NCBI GenBank assembly: GCA_030549855.1
Contig: JAUQQP010000009.1
Coordinates: forward strand, 1 to 61,261
From: Cyanobacteriota bacterium SRBZ.bins.94.201705
GTDB lineage: Bacteria > Cyanobacteriota > Cyanobacteriia > Cyanobacteriales > Cyanobacteriaceae
Direction: 5' to 3'
DNA length: 61,261 nt
The notes beneath the pieces are model-generated. The model searched no databases and had not been told where the DNA came from. It saw nothing but the letters and a program-made list of their open reading frames with translations. The position numbers and the translations under genes were made by a program. Shown in pieces: positions 9,519-18,449 of the stretch. Every line of letters starts with the position of its first letter. Position 1 is the first letter of the stretch.

Positions 9519-9923
9519 TTGGAAAGTACAAACAACAACACAAATAGCACAACTGTAGTGCCAGAGGAAACCACCGGCGCGGAAGCCCAAGAGATTCAAG
9601 TACCCCTTCCGCAAATAAACACCGACTCCCGGTTTGTCCTAAGGGTGGTTTGGTTAGAGAAAAACATAGCCATAGCAGTGGACTACGTAGTCAATAAGGG
9701 TTTGAGCCCCTTGACGCGTTATTATTTCTGGCCACGCACCGACGCCTGGCAGGAGTTAAAAGACGAATTGGACAAGAAAAGCTGGATTACCGAGGAGGAG
9801 AAAATCGAACTGCTAAACCAGGCTACAGAGATAATTAACTTCTGGCAGGAACACGCCAAAGACACAACAATGTTTCAGGCCCAGGAAAAATTCCCACACA
9901 TAGTGTTTGCTGGCACCGACTAA
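9519..9923 (+). CDS. Ribosomal protein PSRP-3 (Ycf65)
   Basis: PSRP-3/Ycf65 is a small-subunit ribosomal protein found only in cyanobacteria and plastids. The conserved core runs from about residue 38 to 134 (RFVLRVVWLEKNIAIAVD, SPLTRYYFWPRTDAW, FPHIVFAG). The first 35 residues are a low-complexity Asn/Thr/Glu-rich extension. No in-frame ATG precedes the core; the TTG at 9519 has a perfect AGGAGG at 9502-9507, so I take TTG as the start, which gives 134 residues. Confidence 0.88.
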   Translation: MESTNNNTNSTTVVPEETTGAEAQEIQVPLPQINTDSRFVLRVVWLEKNIAIAVDYVVNKGLSPLTRYYFWPRTDAWQELKDELDKKSWITEEEKIELLNQATEIINFWQEHAKDTTMFQAQEKFPHIVFAGTD

Positions 9924-9937
9924 ATGTCAGCCAGTTG

Positions 9938-9965
9938 TAACCCCCTGGGAAGGGGGATTTTTCGT
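9938..9965 (+). terminator. Terminator after the PSRP-3 gene
   Basis: CCCCC at 9941-9945 pairs with GGGGG at 9952-9956 around a 6-base loop, with flanking A/T pairs, and a run of T follows. It lies about 15 bases after the PSRP-3 stop codon and before the convergent carboxypeptidase gene. Confidence 0.75.
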
Positions 9966-9995
9966 AGCTATTGGTTTGGCCGCAAGTACAACGAA

Positions 9996-10952
9996 CTACA
10001 AGCCGCTAGGAGTGGATTGGGGGGCACACCGGGTGTGGGTGTAAACGTTGACTACAATCTCGTCAATGGCTCTTACTAAGGCGGTTCCAGACTGACCAGA
10101 GGAGTTGGCAATGATACTAAATACCAGCATACCATAGTCCTGATGTTCCAAATAGCCAGATAAAGCCCTAACCCCAGTTAAAGTGCCAGTTTTAGCATGG
10201 ACTATTCCCTCCACAGGGGTTTGCTTCATCCGGTTACGGAGAGTACCACTAATGCCAGCAGTGGGCAGAGAAGCGAGGAACACATCCCGTTGAGGACTGT
10301 AATACATAGCCTTTAGGGTATCCACAATTGCCCTGGGAGTAGCCAGGTTACGACGGGATAAACCTGAGCCATCGGCAAAATGAAAACCATTGAGATTTAC
10401 CCCCAACTCTGCCAGGATTCTTTTAGCCACAGCCGCCCCGCCAATCCGCTTCAACAGGGTATCCGCATAAAAATTGTTACTCCTTAGGTTGGTGACTGTC
10501 ACCCATTCCCGCAATGACTTGTTGCCACTGATGTTAGTTTGGGGGGAAAGCAATTGTAAAGCCGCCGCCGTGGTGAGGATTTTCATGTTAGAGGCAGGAA
10601 TCAGACTCCGGCCAGGGTTATACTCATAGATTACAGTGCCATCACTGAGGGTTTCTACCAAAATGCCCCAATTACCCCCCACCCGTTTAATGATTTTCTC
10701 TATGTTGGCGGCAAGCCCCTCGTTACAAACCCTTGGGGAAGATGGCTTTTCGGGAGGGGAAACTGGAGGCTCAACGGGAATGGGGATAGACTGAGAATCG
10801 GGATTGTCTTCTGGTAGGGGAGAGGAGGGGGGGATAACTTCAATGGTCTCTATATCTGATAAGATGGTTTGTGCTTGTGCTACCGGGGTGGTGGCAACAG
10901 TTATTGAGGTAATAACCGCCAGCCAGGGAACTGTGTATGACTTTTTTATCAT
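9996..10952 (-). CDS. Short D-alanyl-D-alanine carboxypeptidase (S13, PBP4-like)
   Basis: This protein should trim or cleave peptidoglycan peptides in the periplasm. It has a signal peptide ending near VAQA (residue 27), a Pro-rich linker at 39-73, then the three penicillin-binding motifs: SNMK at 121-124, SNN at 158-160 and KTG at 254-256. At 318 residues it is much shorter than E. coli PBP4 (477 residues), because the insert domains that normally separate the first two motifs are absent. I chose the ATG at 10952 since it begins a good signal peptide (MIKKSYTVPW); the longer frame does not. It is divergent from plsC with a 67-bp gap. Confidence 0.85.
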   Translation of the reverse strand: MIKKSYTVPWLAVITSITVATTPVAQAQTILSDIETIEVIPPSSPLPEDNPDSQSIPIPVEPPVSPPEKPSSPRVCNEGLAANIEKIIKRVGGNWGILVETLSDGTVIYEYNPGRSLIPASNMKILTTAAALQLLSPQTNISGNKSLREWVTVTNLRSNNFYADTLLKRIGGAAVAKRILAELGVNLNGFHFADGSGLSRRNLATPRAIVDTLKAMYYSPQRDVFLASLPTAGISGTLRNRMKQTPVEGIVHAKTGTLTGVRALSGYLEHQDYGMLVFSIIANSSGQSGTALVRAIDEIVVNVYTHTRCAPQSTPSGL

Positions 10953-11019
10953 ACAGTAATCCAAATTAAATACAACAAGTCTCAAGTATTTTAACAGGTT
11001 ATGTAGAGGGCATATCACT

Positions 11020-11718
11020 ATGAGCCCATGTCTGAAACAAGAAGATATGATGGGGGAAACGAAGCCAAAAAAGGGGGCAGGGCAGACTAATATAGCCTTT
11101 TATCGACTAGTAAAATACTCTCTGGTACTGCCTATTTTTCGCACCTATTTCCAAGGACAGGTATGGGGGATAGAAAAAGTACCTAAAACCGGGAAACTGG
11201 TGGTGGTAAGCAATCATGCCAGTGTTTTTGATCCTCCCTTGCTAGGCGCTGGACTACCCCGACCTTTGTGTTACATGGCAAAACAAGAATTATTCAGCCA
11301 TCCCCTTTTCAGAAAACTAATCATCACCCTCGGCGCCTATCCCGTCAACCGGGGGGAAGCCGACAGAAAGGCCATTAGAGAAGCCGTTGCCAGACTAGAA
11401 CAAGGTTGGGCTACAGTAATTTTCATAGAGGGCACAAGGACTAAAGACGGAAAGGTATACCACCCGAAATTGGGGGCAGCCCTAATCGCCGCTAAAGCTG
11501 GGGCGCCCTTACTGCCAGTCGCTATCCATGGCACGGAAAAAATCCTCCCTCCCGGCTTTTCTTTCCCCAGGATGACCAAAATCACCATCAATGTGGGCGA
11601 CTTAATGCCTCCCCCCAACAATAACAAAGAAGAATTAGAGGCAGTCACCAATCACTGTGCCCAAGTAATTAACCAACTCCATGAAGAGTGTTCCCATAGA
11701 GACCGGAGAAAAGGATAA
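11020..11718 (+). CDS. plsC: 1-acyl-sn-glycerol-3-phosphate acyltransferase
   Basis: PlsC adds the second acyl chain to lysophosphatidic acid at the membrane during phospholipid and galactolipid synthesis. The acyltransferase motifs are intact: SNHASVFD (the NHx4D catalytic motif), the GAYPVNRG block, FIEGTR and the LLPVAIHG block. The protein has 232 residues, a usual size. The ATG at 11020 is used; a second ATG at 11047 would shorten the N terminus by nine residues. A ribosome-assembly GTPase gene follows 55 bases downstream. Confidence 0.93.
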   Translation: MSPCLKQEDMMGETKPKKGAGQTNIAFYRLVKYSLVLPIFRTYFQGQVWGIEKVPKTGKLVVVSNHASVFDPPLLGAGLPRPLCYMAKQELFSHPLFRKLIITLGAYPVNRGEADRKAIREAVARLEQGWATVIFIEGTRTKDGKVYHPKLGAALIAAKAGAPLLPVAIHGTEKILPPGFSFPRMTKITINVGDLMPPPNNNKEELEAVTNHCAQVINQLHEECSHRDRRKG

Positions 11719-11773
11719 AATGGGATTCACCAACACCTGTCATCAACACCCCTTACCCATACCATAATAGCCC

Positions 11774-12622
11774 ATGGCAGTAATCCAGTGGTATCCCGGA
11801 CACATCAGTAAGGCAGAGAAACAACTAAAAGAACAATTAAAGCTGGTAGACATTGTACTAGAAGTGAGAGACGCCAGAATACCCCTAGCCTCCCATCACC
11901 CCCAATTAAAACAGTGGATTGGCGAAAAACCTAGACTATTGGTCATTAACCGGGAAGATTTGATCAGCGAAACAGCCAAAAAACAATGGCGGGAATGGTT
12001 TGAAAGCAGGGGGGAACAACCCTTCTTCACCAACGCCCAAACCGGTAAAGGGGTAAATGCCGTCAGAAAAGCCGCCCTTTCCCAGGGTGTTATAGTAAAC
12101 CAACGTCGCCGGCAACGGGGAATGCTACCTCGTCCAGTGAGGGCAGTAGTCATCGGCTTTCCCAACGTAGGCAAGTCTGCCCTCATCAACCGTCTTCTGC
12201 AGAGAAAAGTAGTAGCCAGTGCCCGTAGACCCGGTGTTACAAGACACCTACAGTGGGTCAGAATTTCCGAACACCTTGAATTATTGGATACTCCTGGAGT
12301 GATTCCGGGAAGACTGGACAATCAACAGGATGCAGTAAAACTAGCAATTTGTGAGGACATCGGGGAAGCAGCCTATGACAATCAGGTGGTGGCGGCTCAT
12401 TTTGTAGAATTACTGATGAAGTTGGGACAAGGGGAAATACTCCACCAACGCTATCTTTTAAACCCCAAAGATATGACGGGGGAAGACTATATCCACACCC
12501 TAGCCTACAGAAGATACAAAGGCGACGTGGAAAGAGTAGCCCGTCAACTACTACAAGACTTTCGCACCGGTGTCCTTGGCCCCATTTCCCTGGAATATCC
12601 CCCCACTGAGGTATCTTTGTAG
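11774..12622 (+). CDS. rbgA: Ribosome biogenesis GTPase YlqF/RbgA
   Basis: RbgA is a circularly permuted GTPase that acts late in 50S subunit assembly. The G motifs appear in permuted order: the G4-type INREDL first, then the P-loop GFPNVGKSALINRL, then G3 DTPGV. The N terminus QWYPGHISKAEKQL is the family signature, and the C-terminal RNA-binding helical domain is present. The protein has 282 residues. The nadD start codon follows its stop after only 4 bases, so the two are probably cotranscribed and translationally coupled. Confidence 0.94.
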   Translation: MAVIQWYPGHISKAEKQLKEQLKLVDIVLEVRDARIPLASHHPQLKQWIGEKPRLLVINREDLISETAKKQWREWFESRGEQPFFTNAQTGKGVNAVRKAALSQGVIVNQRRRQRGMLPRPVRAVVIGFPNVGKSALINRLLQRKVVASARRPGVTRHLQWVRISEHLELLDTPGVIPGRLDNQQDAVKLAICEDIGEAAYDNQVVAAHFVELLMKLGQGEILHQRYLLNPKDMTGEDYIHTLAYRRYKGDVERVARQLLQDFRTGVLGPISLEYPPTEVSL

Positions 12623-12626
12623 TAAA

Positions 12627-13205
12627 ATGGAAATAGCGATATTCGGCACTAGTGCAGATCCCCCCACCATAGCCCATCAGCAAATTCTAACCCATCTAGG
12701 GGACAAGTACCAGCTAGTGGCCGTCTATGCCACCGACAACCCCCTCAAAACCCACAGCAGTAGTCTTCATCATCGCCAAAAAATGTTAGACTTGCTGGTG
12801 GCAGACCTAAAACCCCTCTATCCCCATATCCAACATACACCAGAAATATCAGACCGCTACACCATCAACACTCTGGAATTGGCCAGAAAAAAATGGGGTG
12901 ACCACCAGGACTATACTATTGTCATTGGGAGTGACCTAATTCCCCAAATTTTCAGCTGGCACCAAGCCCAACAACTCTGGCCCCAGGTAAAAGTACTTAT
13001 CATCCCCCGTGCCAATTATCCCCTTCACCCCCAACACCATCACCAACACCAATCCCAAACCCGCGGCTGTACTGTTGCCCCCTTCTCCATAGCCCCTTTT
13101 TCTTCCACCTACTACCGACAACACCATCTGGACGACTGTCTTCCCCCCTCCATCCGACAGTACATCCACCAACACCACCTCTACCAACCCCCCCAACAGG
13201 GGTGA
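12627..13205 (+). CDS. nadD: Nicotinate-nucleotide adenylyltransferase
   Basis: NadD makes nicotinate adenine dinucleotide from nicotinate mononucleotide and ATP on the way to NAD. The nucleotidyltransferase motif near the N terminus reads GTSADPPTIAHQ, a variant of GxFDPxHxGH, and the second motif is SDRYTINTL. The protein has 192 residues. The C-terminal part is unusually rich in His and Gln (HPQHHHQHQSQ and IHQHHLYQPPQ), and its DNA is strongly C-rich on the + strand. The ATG at 12627 fits the family N terminus; the longer frame overlaps the GTPase gene. Confidence 0.88.
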   Translation: MEIAIFGTSADPPTIAHQQILTHLGDKYQLVAVYATDNPLKTHSSSLHHRQKMLDLLVADLKPLYPHIQHTPEISDRYTINTLELARKKWGDHQDYTIVIGSDLIPQIFSWHQAQQLWPQVKVLIIPRANYPLHPQHHHQHQSQTRGCTVAPFSIAPFSSTYYRQHHLDDCLPPSIRQYIHQHHLYQPPQQG

Positions 13206-13241
13206 CTCTTTTCCCCGGCCACCCCCTACAACCATGCTACC

Positions 13242-13406
13242 TCAAAACTTCAAGTTCAGATAGGCCGCTTCCTGTTCCAATTGTTCAATCAACTTCTGGT
13301 CACCCTTGCTTCTGGCCACTGCTAAACGGTGTTCCAGATTCTTCTTTAGATTTTCTTTATGAATCTCTTTGACACTCGTATTCTTCTTGTTGCCAAAAAT
13401 TCCCAT
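13242..13406 (-). CDS. Small charged protein, unknown function
   Basis: This 54-residue protein (MGIFGNKKNTSVKEI...) is hydrophilic and helical, with repeated Lys, Glu and Leu (NLKKNLEHRLAVA, LIEQLEQEAAYL), and could form a short coiled coil. I do not recognise it. The ATG at 13406 has GGAG close upstream; the frame continues 22 residues further to a less likely start at 13472. It is convergent with nadD and lies downstream of the MscS-type channel gene on the same strand. Confidence 0.55.
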   Translation of the reverse strand: MGIFGNKKNTSVKEIHKENLKKNLEHRLAVARSKGDQKLIEQLEQEAAYLNLKF

Positions 13407-13519
13407 ACTCCTAATTTCTCCTTCTTTCTCTTCTCCCCTATTGTAACTCATAATTTGGTCATTTTGTAGCAATTATTACTAAAAATTAATCACCTTTTGG
13501 TATCCACCTAGGGCTTCAG

Positions 13520-14620
13520 CTACAATGCTGGTGTTTCGCCTAGGAGGGGAGGACGTGCCATTTTTATTCCTCTTTTCCTATACTCCCGGTGAACTGCTTT
13601 TATAAATTCGTGGGCTATTATGTATTGCTGAAAATAGTCCGTTGCTCCCAAGTATACCACTAACTTTATCCCCCAGTATTCAATTTTTTGGTAAGTAATA
13701 AAATTAGTAATTTTGTGATTTTTATCTTTTAAGAAATTTTCCTGTAAATCCTGGGCAATTTTTAGAGTTACTTCCTCAACTAAATCCAGATTATTTTCGT
13801 CCTCCACAACGAGGGTAATGGGGAACAAAAAAAAGGGATCAACTAGGGTATAATTTTTAAAGCTAGAATCAATTATTTTGGCATTGGGTACTATAATCCT
13901 GTTGTGGTAAATGTCTTTGATAACAGTGTATTTTAGTTCTACATCCTCCACATAACCTTCTATGCCATCTGCTAACTGAATATAGTCGCCAGGACGCACT
14001 TTACGAGAAATGATAATGTTAATACCAGAGATAAGATTGCTTAGGGTATTCTGAAAAGCCAAACCAATAGACAAACTCCCAATACCAAGGGCCGTCAACA
14101 AAGCGGTAATTTTAATACCTAAAGACTGGAAAATAATTAGAGTACCAATGGTAAAAATAACAACCCTAGTTAAAGACTCAAAAAGAGAAGTTAAAGAGAC
14201 AGAAGTCCCATCGTCAAAACTGTAAAGTCTGATTAAATTTACCGCCAGGCGGGAGACTAAAAAGGTGCCCGTAGCTAGGGCAATAACTAGTAAAATTTTG
14301 CCGATGAGAAGGTTCAATCTGTGAGGAAAATCGAACAAAGGCAAAAAAAGCGCCACCGCCGCAACACAAACCCATACCACTACAACCCCCTGAAAGGATT
14401 TAAAAATAACCGCATACCTAGCCAAGGAATTATCCGCCTCAAACCTCTTTTTTAACCCCTTTAGCCACCTCTCCAGGAAAAAACCAACTACTAACCCCCC
14501 TACCACCACCGCAAAAGGCAACGCAAAACCGATCACCGACTGCCAGTTGAGACTCCACATAATACAACCGCTGAACAGAAAAACCAAAAAAAAATCTAAA
14601 AACTGTTGCCCCCAGGACAC
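13520..14620 (-). CDS. MscS-family mechanosensitive ion channel
   Basis: The protein has 366 residues with hydrophobic segments near residues 24-48, 75-95 and 105-125, then the MscS core: a glycine/alanine-rich pore helix (TALLTALGIGSLSIGLAFQN) followed by the beta domain (KVRPGDYIQLADGIEGYVEDV) and the C-terminal alpha/beta domain. It should open under membrane tension and release solutes in osmotic downshock. The start is a GTG at 14620; an ATG 20 codons later is an alternative. It is divergent from the ribosomal operon. Confidence 0.88.
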   Translation of the reverse strand: MSWGQQFLDFFLVFLFSGCIMWSLNWQSVIGFALPFAVVVGGLVVGFFLERWLKGLKKRFEADNSLARYAVIFKSFQGVVVVWVCVAAVALFLPLFDFPHRLNLLIGKILLVIALATGTFLVSRLAVNLIRLYSFDDGTSVSLTSLFESLTRVVIFTIGTLIIFQSLGIKITALLTALGIGSLSIGLAFQNTLSNLISGINIIISRKVRPGDYIQLADGIEGYVEDVELKYTVIKDIYHNRIIVPNAKIIDSSFKNYTLVDPFFLFPITLVVEDENNLDLVEEVTLKIAQDLQENFLKDKNHKITNFITYQKIEYWGIKLVVYLGATDYFQQYIIAHEFIKAVHREYRKRGIKMARPPLLGETPAL

Positions 14621-14693
14621 AAAATGACATATAATGATCGTTTGTGACTAAAAGGCCAGAAAGAAAATAGCCCCTCAAGGATACTGAGATTAT

Positions 14694-14707
14694 CTAGACT
14701 AGTCTAG
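14694..14707. promoter_or_regulatory. Perfect 14-bp palindrome, candidate operator
   Basis: CTAGACTAGTCTAG is a perfect palindrome in the 333-bp region between the divergent channel gene (74 bp away) and rplC (247 bp away). Such a site can bind a homodimeric regulator, but no protein is known to me for it. Its half-site TAGAC also appears in the palindrome pair upstream of ndhD. Confidence 0.4.
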
Positions 14708-14769
14708 CGCTGATCTTAAGTCCTTGAGAGCAAGGGCACCTCTGAAAAGAGCCCCGTAGTGGTAGTCGT

Positions 14770-14823
14770 AGGTCTAGTGCCTTCCTCAAGGTCTAGTGCC
14801 TTCCTCAAGGTCTAGTGCCTACC
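14770..14823. repeat. 19-bp tandem repeat upstream of rplC (2.8 copies)
   Basis: Two identical 19-base units beginning AGGTCTAGTGCC lie end to end at 14770-14788 and 14789-14807, with a third, partial unit to 14823. The same core, AGGYCTNGTGCC, recurs in tandem in two other spacers of this ribosomal operon. The rest of the 14621-14953 spacer shows no gene. Confidence 0.85.
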
Positions 14824-14953
14824 AGGGCTTGTACTTCCGTGCCTGCCATAGCACCCGAGTGTAAATGGAGGAAGGGCTCGTTGTCCCTCCTCCAAGAAAA
14901 AATAGGCAAATTCCGGCCTGAGAAATTGTAGTTTAGAAAGGGGGAGATGTCCC

Positions 14954-15649
14954 GTGAGCTTAGGCTTACTTGGTAAAAAACTGGGCATGACCACCATTTT
15001 TGACCGGGAAACGGGCTATGCTGTACCCGTGACGGTCATCCAGGCAGGGCCGTGCCTAGTAACTCAGATTAAAACTATAGAGACTGACGGTTATACTGCT
15101 TTACAGTTGGGGTACGAGGAACTACCAGACCGGCTGAGAACTTTAAACACAAAGGAACCTAAACAAGTAAACAAGTATCTGACTGCCCCCGAAGACGGAC
15201 ACCTTAGAAGTAAAGGGCTGCCGCCCCTCCGTCACCTGAAGGAATATCGTCTGGATGATGTTTCGGGCTACCAAATAGGACAAAAAATCTGTGTGGACAT
15301 ATTCTCGGAGGGGCAACTGGTAGATGTGTCCGGAAAGACCATAGGAAGAGGCTTCGCGGGGTACCAAAAAAGACACAATTTCAAGAGGGGGAGTAAAAGC
15401 CACGGGTCTAAAAACTACCGTCTCCCTGGCTCCATCGGTGCTGGTACCAACCCGGGCCGTACCTTCCCCGGTAAAAGAATGGCTGGCCATTACGGAAATT
15501 CTCAAGTAACCATCCGTAAACTCAAAGTTGTAAAGGTGGATGCGGAAAGAAACCTCCTCTTGGTGAAGGGATCAGTTCCCGGAAAACCAGGGAATCTACT
15601 GAGTATTACCCCCGCCTCCTTTGTTGGCGGGCAAGGGGGAACCTCGTAG
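14954..15649 (+). CDS. rplC: 50S ribosomal protein L3
   Basis: L3 is a primary 50S assembly protein whose long loop reaches the peptidyl transferase center. The 231-residue protein starts [12 protein letters not shown], as other bacterial L3 proteins do, and contains the conserved loop region ([10 protein letters not shown]). The start is a GTG preceded by GGGGGAGA. It is the first gene of the superoperon here; rpsJ, which precedes rplC in E. coli, is absent, as is usual in cyanobacteria where it sits with tuf. Confidence 0.97.
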   Translation: MSLGLLGKKLGMTTIFDRETGYAVPVTVIQAGPCLVTQIKTIETDGYTALQLGYEELPDRLRTLNTKEPKQVNKYLTAPEDGHLRSKGLPPLRHLKEYRLDDVSGYQIGQKICVDIFSEGQLVDVSGKTIGRGFAGYQKRHNFKRGSKSHGSKNYRLPGSIGAGTNPGRTFPGKRMAGHYGNSQVTIRKLKVVKVDAERNLLLVKGSVPGKPGNLLSITPASFVGGQGGTS

Positions 15650-15653
15650 TGGT

Positions 15654-15687
15654 AGGTCTTGTGCCTACATTAGGTCTCGTGCCTACC
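15654..15687. repeat. Tandem repeat in the rplC-rplD spacer
   Basis: Two 18-base-spaced units, AGGTCTTGTGCCTACATT and AGGTCTCGTGCCTACC, fill the spacer right after the rplC stop codon. They match the core of the units upstream of rplC and in the rplX-rplE spacer, with different tails. Confidence 0.75.
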
Positions 15688-15717
15688 GTGTGAAAATAAC
15701 AATGTTTATAAGGAACT

Positions 15718-16359
15718 ATGGTGAGTTGTGTAGTCAAAAACTGGCAAGGTGAACAGGTAGGGGAAGTCAATTTCGAGCTGGCGCCGGTGGCAAGGCCGGA
15801 AACCGCCCAGCATGTTGTTCATCGAGCCGTAGTATATCAGTTACAAAATCAGAGAAAGGGTACCGCCTCCACTCTCACTAGGGGCGAGGTAAGAGGCGGG
15901 GGCAGAAAACCCTGGCGACAAAAAGGCACCGGTAGGGCCCGTGCTGGCTCCATCCGTTCCCCTCTCTGGCGCGGTGGTGGGGTGATCTTTGGGCCAAAAC
16001 CAAGAGACTACTCCATTAAAATGAACCGCAAGGAAAGGAGATTGGCCCTCAGGACGGCTTTCATGAGTAGGACTGATGACCTTCTGGTGGTGGAAGACTT
16101 CTCTGGGGCTTTCTCCCGTCCCAAAACAAAGGAAATGGTGGCGGCCCTACAACGGTGGGGAATAAACTGGGAGGAGGATAAGGTTCTCCTGATTCTGCCT
16201 TCCCCTATCCCTGAAGTGGTGTGGCTGTCTGCCCGCAATATCCCTACCGTTAAGGTGCTCCCCCACGACCAGCTTAATGTGTATGACATTTTGTATGCTG
16301 ACAAGATTGTGGCGACTCCTGAAGCATTGAGTAAGATACAGGAGGTCTATTGTGGCTAA
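15718..16359 (+). CDS. rplD: 50S ribosomal protein L4
   Basis: L4 lines the peptide exit tunnel, and in E. coli it also represses its own operon. The 213-residue protein has the conserved loop region with [15 protein letters not shown] and GRARAGS. It starts with ATG after AAGGAA. Its last 8 bases overlap rplW, whose AGGAGG lies inside the end of rplD, so translation is probably coupled. Confidence 0.97.
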   Translation: MVSCVVKNWQGEQVGEVNFELAPVARPETAQHVVHRAVVYQLQNQRKGTASTLTRGEVRGGGRKPWRQKGTGRARAGSIRSPLWRGGGVIFGPKPRDYSIKMNRKERRLALRTAFMSRTDDLLVVEDFSGAFSRPKTKEMVAALQRWGINWEEDKVLLILPSPIPEVVWLSARNIPTVKVLPHDQLNVYDILYADKIVATPEALSKIQEVYCG

Positions 16360-16690
16360 TACTAGATACGGCAAAACTAGTCCTGTCAGAAAAACTCCGG
16401 CCTCCCTGGCGGATATAATCATCCGTCCGGTCATCACTGAAAAGGCCACCATGCTAATGGAACAAAACAAATATGTCTTTGAGGTGACAAGACAGTCGAA
16501 AAAACCAGAAATTAAGGCGGCTATAGAGTCTCTGTTCGACGTAAAGGTGGCTAAGGTTAATACTATGAATCTTCCCCCCAAAAAACGCCGGGTGGGACCA
16601 ATAGTGGGAGAGAAGCCAAGGTACAAAAAGGCTATCGTTACCCTCGCCTCAGGCTACTCCCTCAAGAGTGTACTCTTCCCCGAACTATAG
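16352..16690 (+). CDS. rplW: 50S ribosomal protein L23
   Basis: L23 sits at the tunnel exit and docks trigger factor and SRP. The 112-residue protein has the motif [15 protein letters not shown] and the basic loop PPKKRRVG. The start is a GTG at 16352 with AGGAGG 6 bases upstream, overlapping the end of rplD. About 12 residues at the N terminus are an extension relative to short bacterial L23. Confidence 0.96.
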   Translation: MANTRYGKTSPVRKTPASLADIIIRPVITEKATMLMEQNKYVFEVTRQSKKPEIKAAIESLFDVKVAKVNTMNLPPKKRRVGPIVGEKPRYKKAIVTLASGYSLKSVLFPEL

Positions 16691-16755
16691 GCTCAATGGC
16701 ACTACCAAAGGGGTGCTTGCTTTGGAAATAACCTCTCAATTAAAGGGAAAAGACT

Positions 16756-17598
16756 ATGGGCGTTCGCACTTACAAACCTTATACCCCCGGAAGAAGACAC
16801 GCAGTAGTGTCTGACTTCTCGGAGATTACAAAAACTGAACCGGAAAAGTCGCTGGTAAAATACATCCACCGGGCAAAGGGGCGCAATAATCGCGGGGTTA
16901 TCACCGCACGCCACCGCGGGGGGGGCCATAAGCGTCTCTACCGGATTATCGACTTCAAGAGGGACAAAAGGGACATCCCTGGCACCGTTATCGCTATCGA
17001 ATACGATCCTAACCGTAACGCGAGAATAGCACTGGTAGAATACGAGGACGGGGAAAAACGGTACATCCTCGCCCCAGCAGGAATTCAAGTAGGCGCTAAA
17101 ATAATGGCAGGGGAAAATGCCCCCTATGAAATCGGTAACGCCCTGCCTCTGGAAAAAATCCCCCTGGGAACAGAAGTCCACAACATAGAACTGACTCCGG
17201 GCAAAGGGGGTCAAATGGCACGGGCAGCCGGGACCTACGCCCAAGTGGTGGCAAAAGAGGGTAATTATGTCACCCTCCGTCTCCCCTCCAAAGAGGTACG
17301 AATGGTGCGCAAGGAGTGTTATGCCACCATCGGCAGAGTGGGCAATGTGGACGCCCGCAACATCAAACTGGGGAAAGCGGGTAAAAGCCGTCACCTGGGC
17401 ATTAGACCTCACGTCAGAGGTAGTGCTATGAACCCCGTAGATCACCCCCATGGCGGTGGGGAAGGAAAAGCGCCTATCGGACGCCCTGGCCCTGTCACGC
17501 CGTGGGGTAAACCTACTCTGGGTCACAAAACCCGCAAGAAAAGAAAGATTAGCGATAAGTATATTGTCCGTCGTCGCAATGAGGCTAAGACTGCTTAA
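16756..17598 (+). CDS. rplB: 50S ribosomal protein L2
   Basis: L2 is needed for subunit joining and peptidyl transfer. The 280-residue protein carries the signature [19 protein letters not shown] near residue 220 with the conserved histidine. The N terminus [14 protein letters not shown] fits the family. The 65-base gap after rplW contains a start-proximal AAAGGGAAAAG sequence. Confidence 0.98.
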   Translation: MGVRTYKPYTPGRRHAVVSDFSEITKTEPEKSLVKYIHRAKGRNNRGVITARHRGGGHKRLYRIIDFKRDKRDIPGTVIAIEYDPNRNARIALVEYEDGEKRYILAPAGIQVGAKIMAGENAPYEIGNALPLEKIPLGTEVHNIELTPGKGGQMARAAGTYAQVVAKEGNYVTLRLPSKEVRMVRKECYATIGRVGNVDARNIKLGKAGKSRHLGIRPHVRGSAMNPVDHPHGGGEGKAPIGRPGPVTPWGKPTLGHKTRKKRKISDKYIVRRRNEAKTA

Positions 17599-17616
17599 TA
17601 ATGGAGGAGGTTGTCT

Positions 17617-17898
17617 ATGGCTCGCTCTCTGAAAAAGGGTCCTTTTGTAGCGGATAGTCTCCTCTCTAAAATCGAAAAACTAAACCAAAAAGGGGAGAAA
17701 CAAGTTATTAAAACCTGGTCTAGGGCTTCTACCATTCTCCCAGAAATGATCGGCCATACCATCGCTGTCTACAATGGCCGTCAACATGTCCCTATCTATA
17801 TCACTGACCAAATGGTGGGACATAAACTGGGTGAGTTCGTACCCACCCGTACCTTCCGGGGTCACGCTAAGAGTGATAAAAAAGCCGCAAAACGTTAA
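17617..17898 (+). CDS. rpsS: 30S ribosomal protein S19
   Basis: S19 binds 16S rRNA in the 30S head with S13. The 93-residue protein starts [10 protein letters not shown] and contains the family block [14 protein letters not shown]. The ATG at 17617 follows GGAGGAGG by about 7 bases; an earlier in-frame TTG is not needed. Confidence 0.97.
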   Translation: MARSLKKGPFVADSLLSKIEKLNQKGEKQVIKTWSRASTILPEMIGHTIAVYNGRQHVPIYITDQMVGHKLGEFVPTRTFRGHAKSDKKAAKR

Positions 17899-17918
17899 TT
17901 CTAACCTGATTGCGCACC

Positions 17919-18335
17919 ATGGCTAAAAAGACTAATAGGGAGGGGGCTGTCTCCTCCTCCAAGGAGAAATTAGAAGTGGATACCTCACAGGAAGTAAGGG
18001 CTATCGCCCGGTACGTTCGCATGTCCCCGTATAAGGTAAGACGGGTTTTGAAGCAAATTCGAGGCCGGACCTACCGGGATGCCCTCATCATGCTGGAATT
18101 CATGCCTTATCGCGCCTGTGAGCCTATCGTCAAGGTCCTCCGCTCGGCCGCCGCTAACGCCGAACACAATAAGGGTTTAGACCGCAGCACTCTTGTGGTT
18201 TCAAAGGCCTATGCGGACGGGGGCCCCTACCTGAAACGCTACCGCCCTAGGGCTCAAGGACGTGCCTATGAAATCCGCAAGCCCACCTGTCACATCACTG
18301 TGGCAGTGGCTCCCCTTATCACTTCCTCCAGCTAG
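17919..18335 (+). CDS. rplV: 50S ribosomal protein L22
   Basis: L22 forms part of the exit tunnel wall through its long hairpin. The core starts at about residue 25 ([18 protein letters not shown]), so the first 24 residues, Ser/Glu/Lys-rich, are an N-terminal extension. The block [19 protein letters not shown] is the conserved loop. The protein has 138 residues. A strong stem-loop begins in its stop codon. Confidence 0.96.
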   Translation: MAKKTNREGAVSSSKEKLEVDTSQEVRAIARYVRMSPYKVRRVLKQIRGRTYRDALIMLEFMPYRACEPIVKVLRSAAANAEHNKGLDRSTLVVSKAYADGGPYLKRYRPRAQGRAYEIRKPTCHITVAVAPLITSSS

Positions 18336-18358
18336 AGGGAACTGTTGTGTCCCTCTGG
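18332..18358 (+). promoter_or_regulatory. Stem-loop at the rplV-rpsC junction
   Basis: CTAGAGGGA pairs with TCCCTCTGG around the loop ACTGTTGTG: a perfect 7-bp core extended by a G:T and a C:G pair. It overlaps the rplV stop codon and no T-run follows, so it is not a terminator. It may be an RNA processing, stability or translational control element ahead of rpsC, whose start is about 90 bases downstream. Confidence 0.5.
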
Positions 18359-18449
18359 CATCCCCCTGCCCCCCCCTCATGGAAGAGTATCCCCTGTGGG
18401 TCTCCCGTAGGCATCTCCTGTTTGTAGAAAAAATTACAAGAAAAAACAC

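Noticed and set aside
14770..14823. Tandem repeats as a possible CRISPR array
   Set aside because: Units are directly adjacent with no spacers of unique sequence and no cas genes are near.
16702..17526. A 274-codon open frame on the minus strand
   Set aside because: It lies opposite rplB, which is clearly real, and encodes no recognisable protein.
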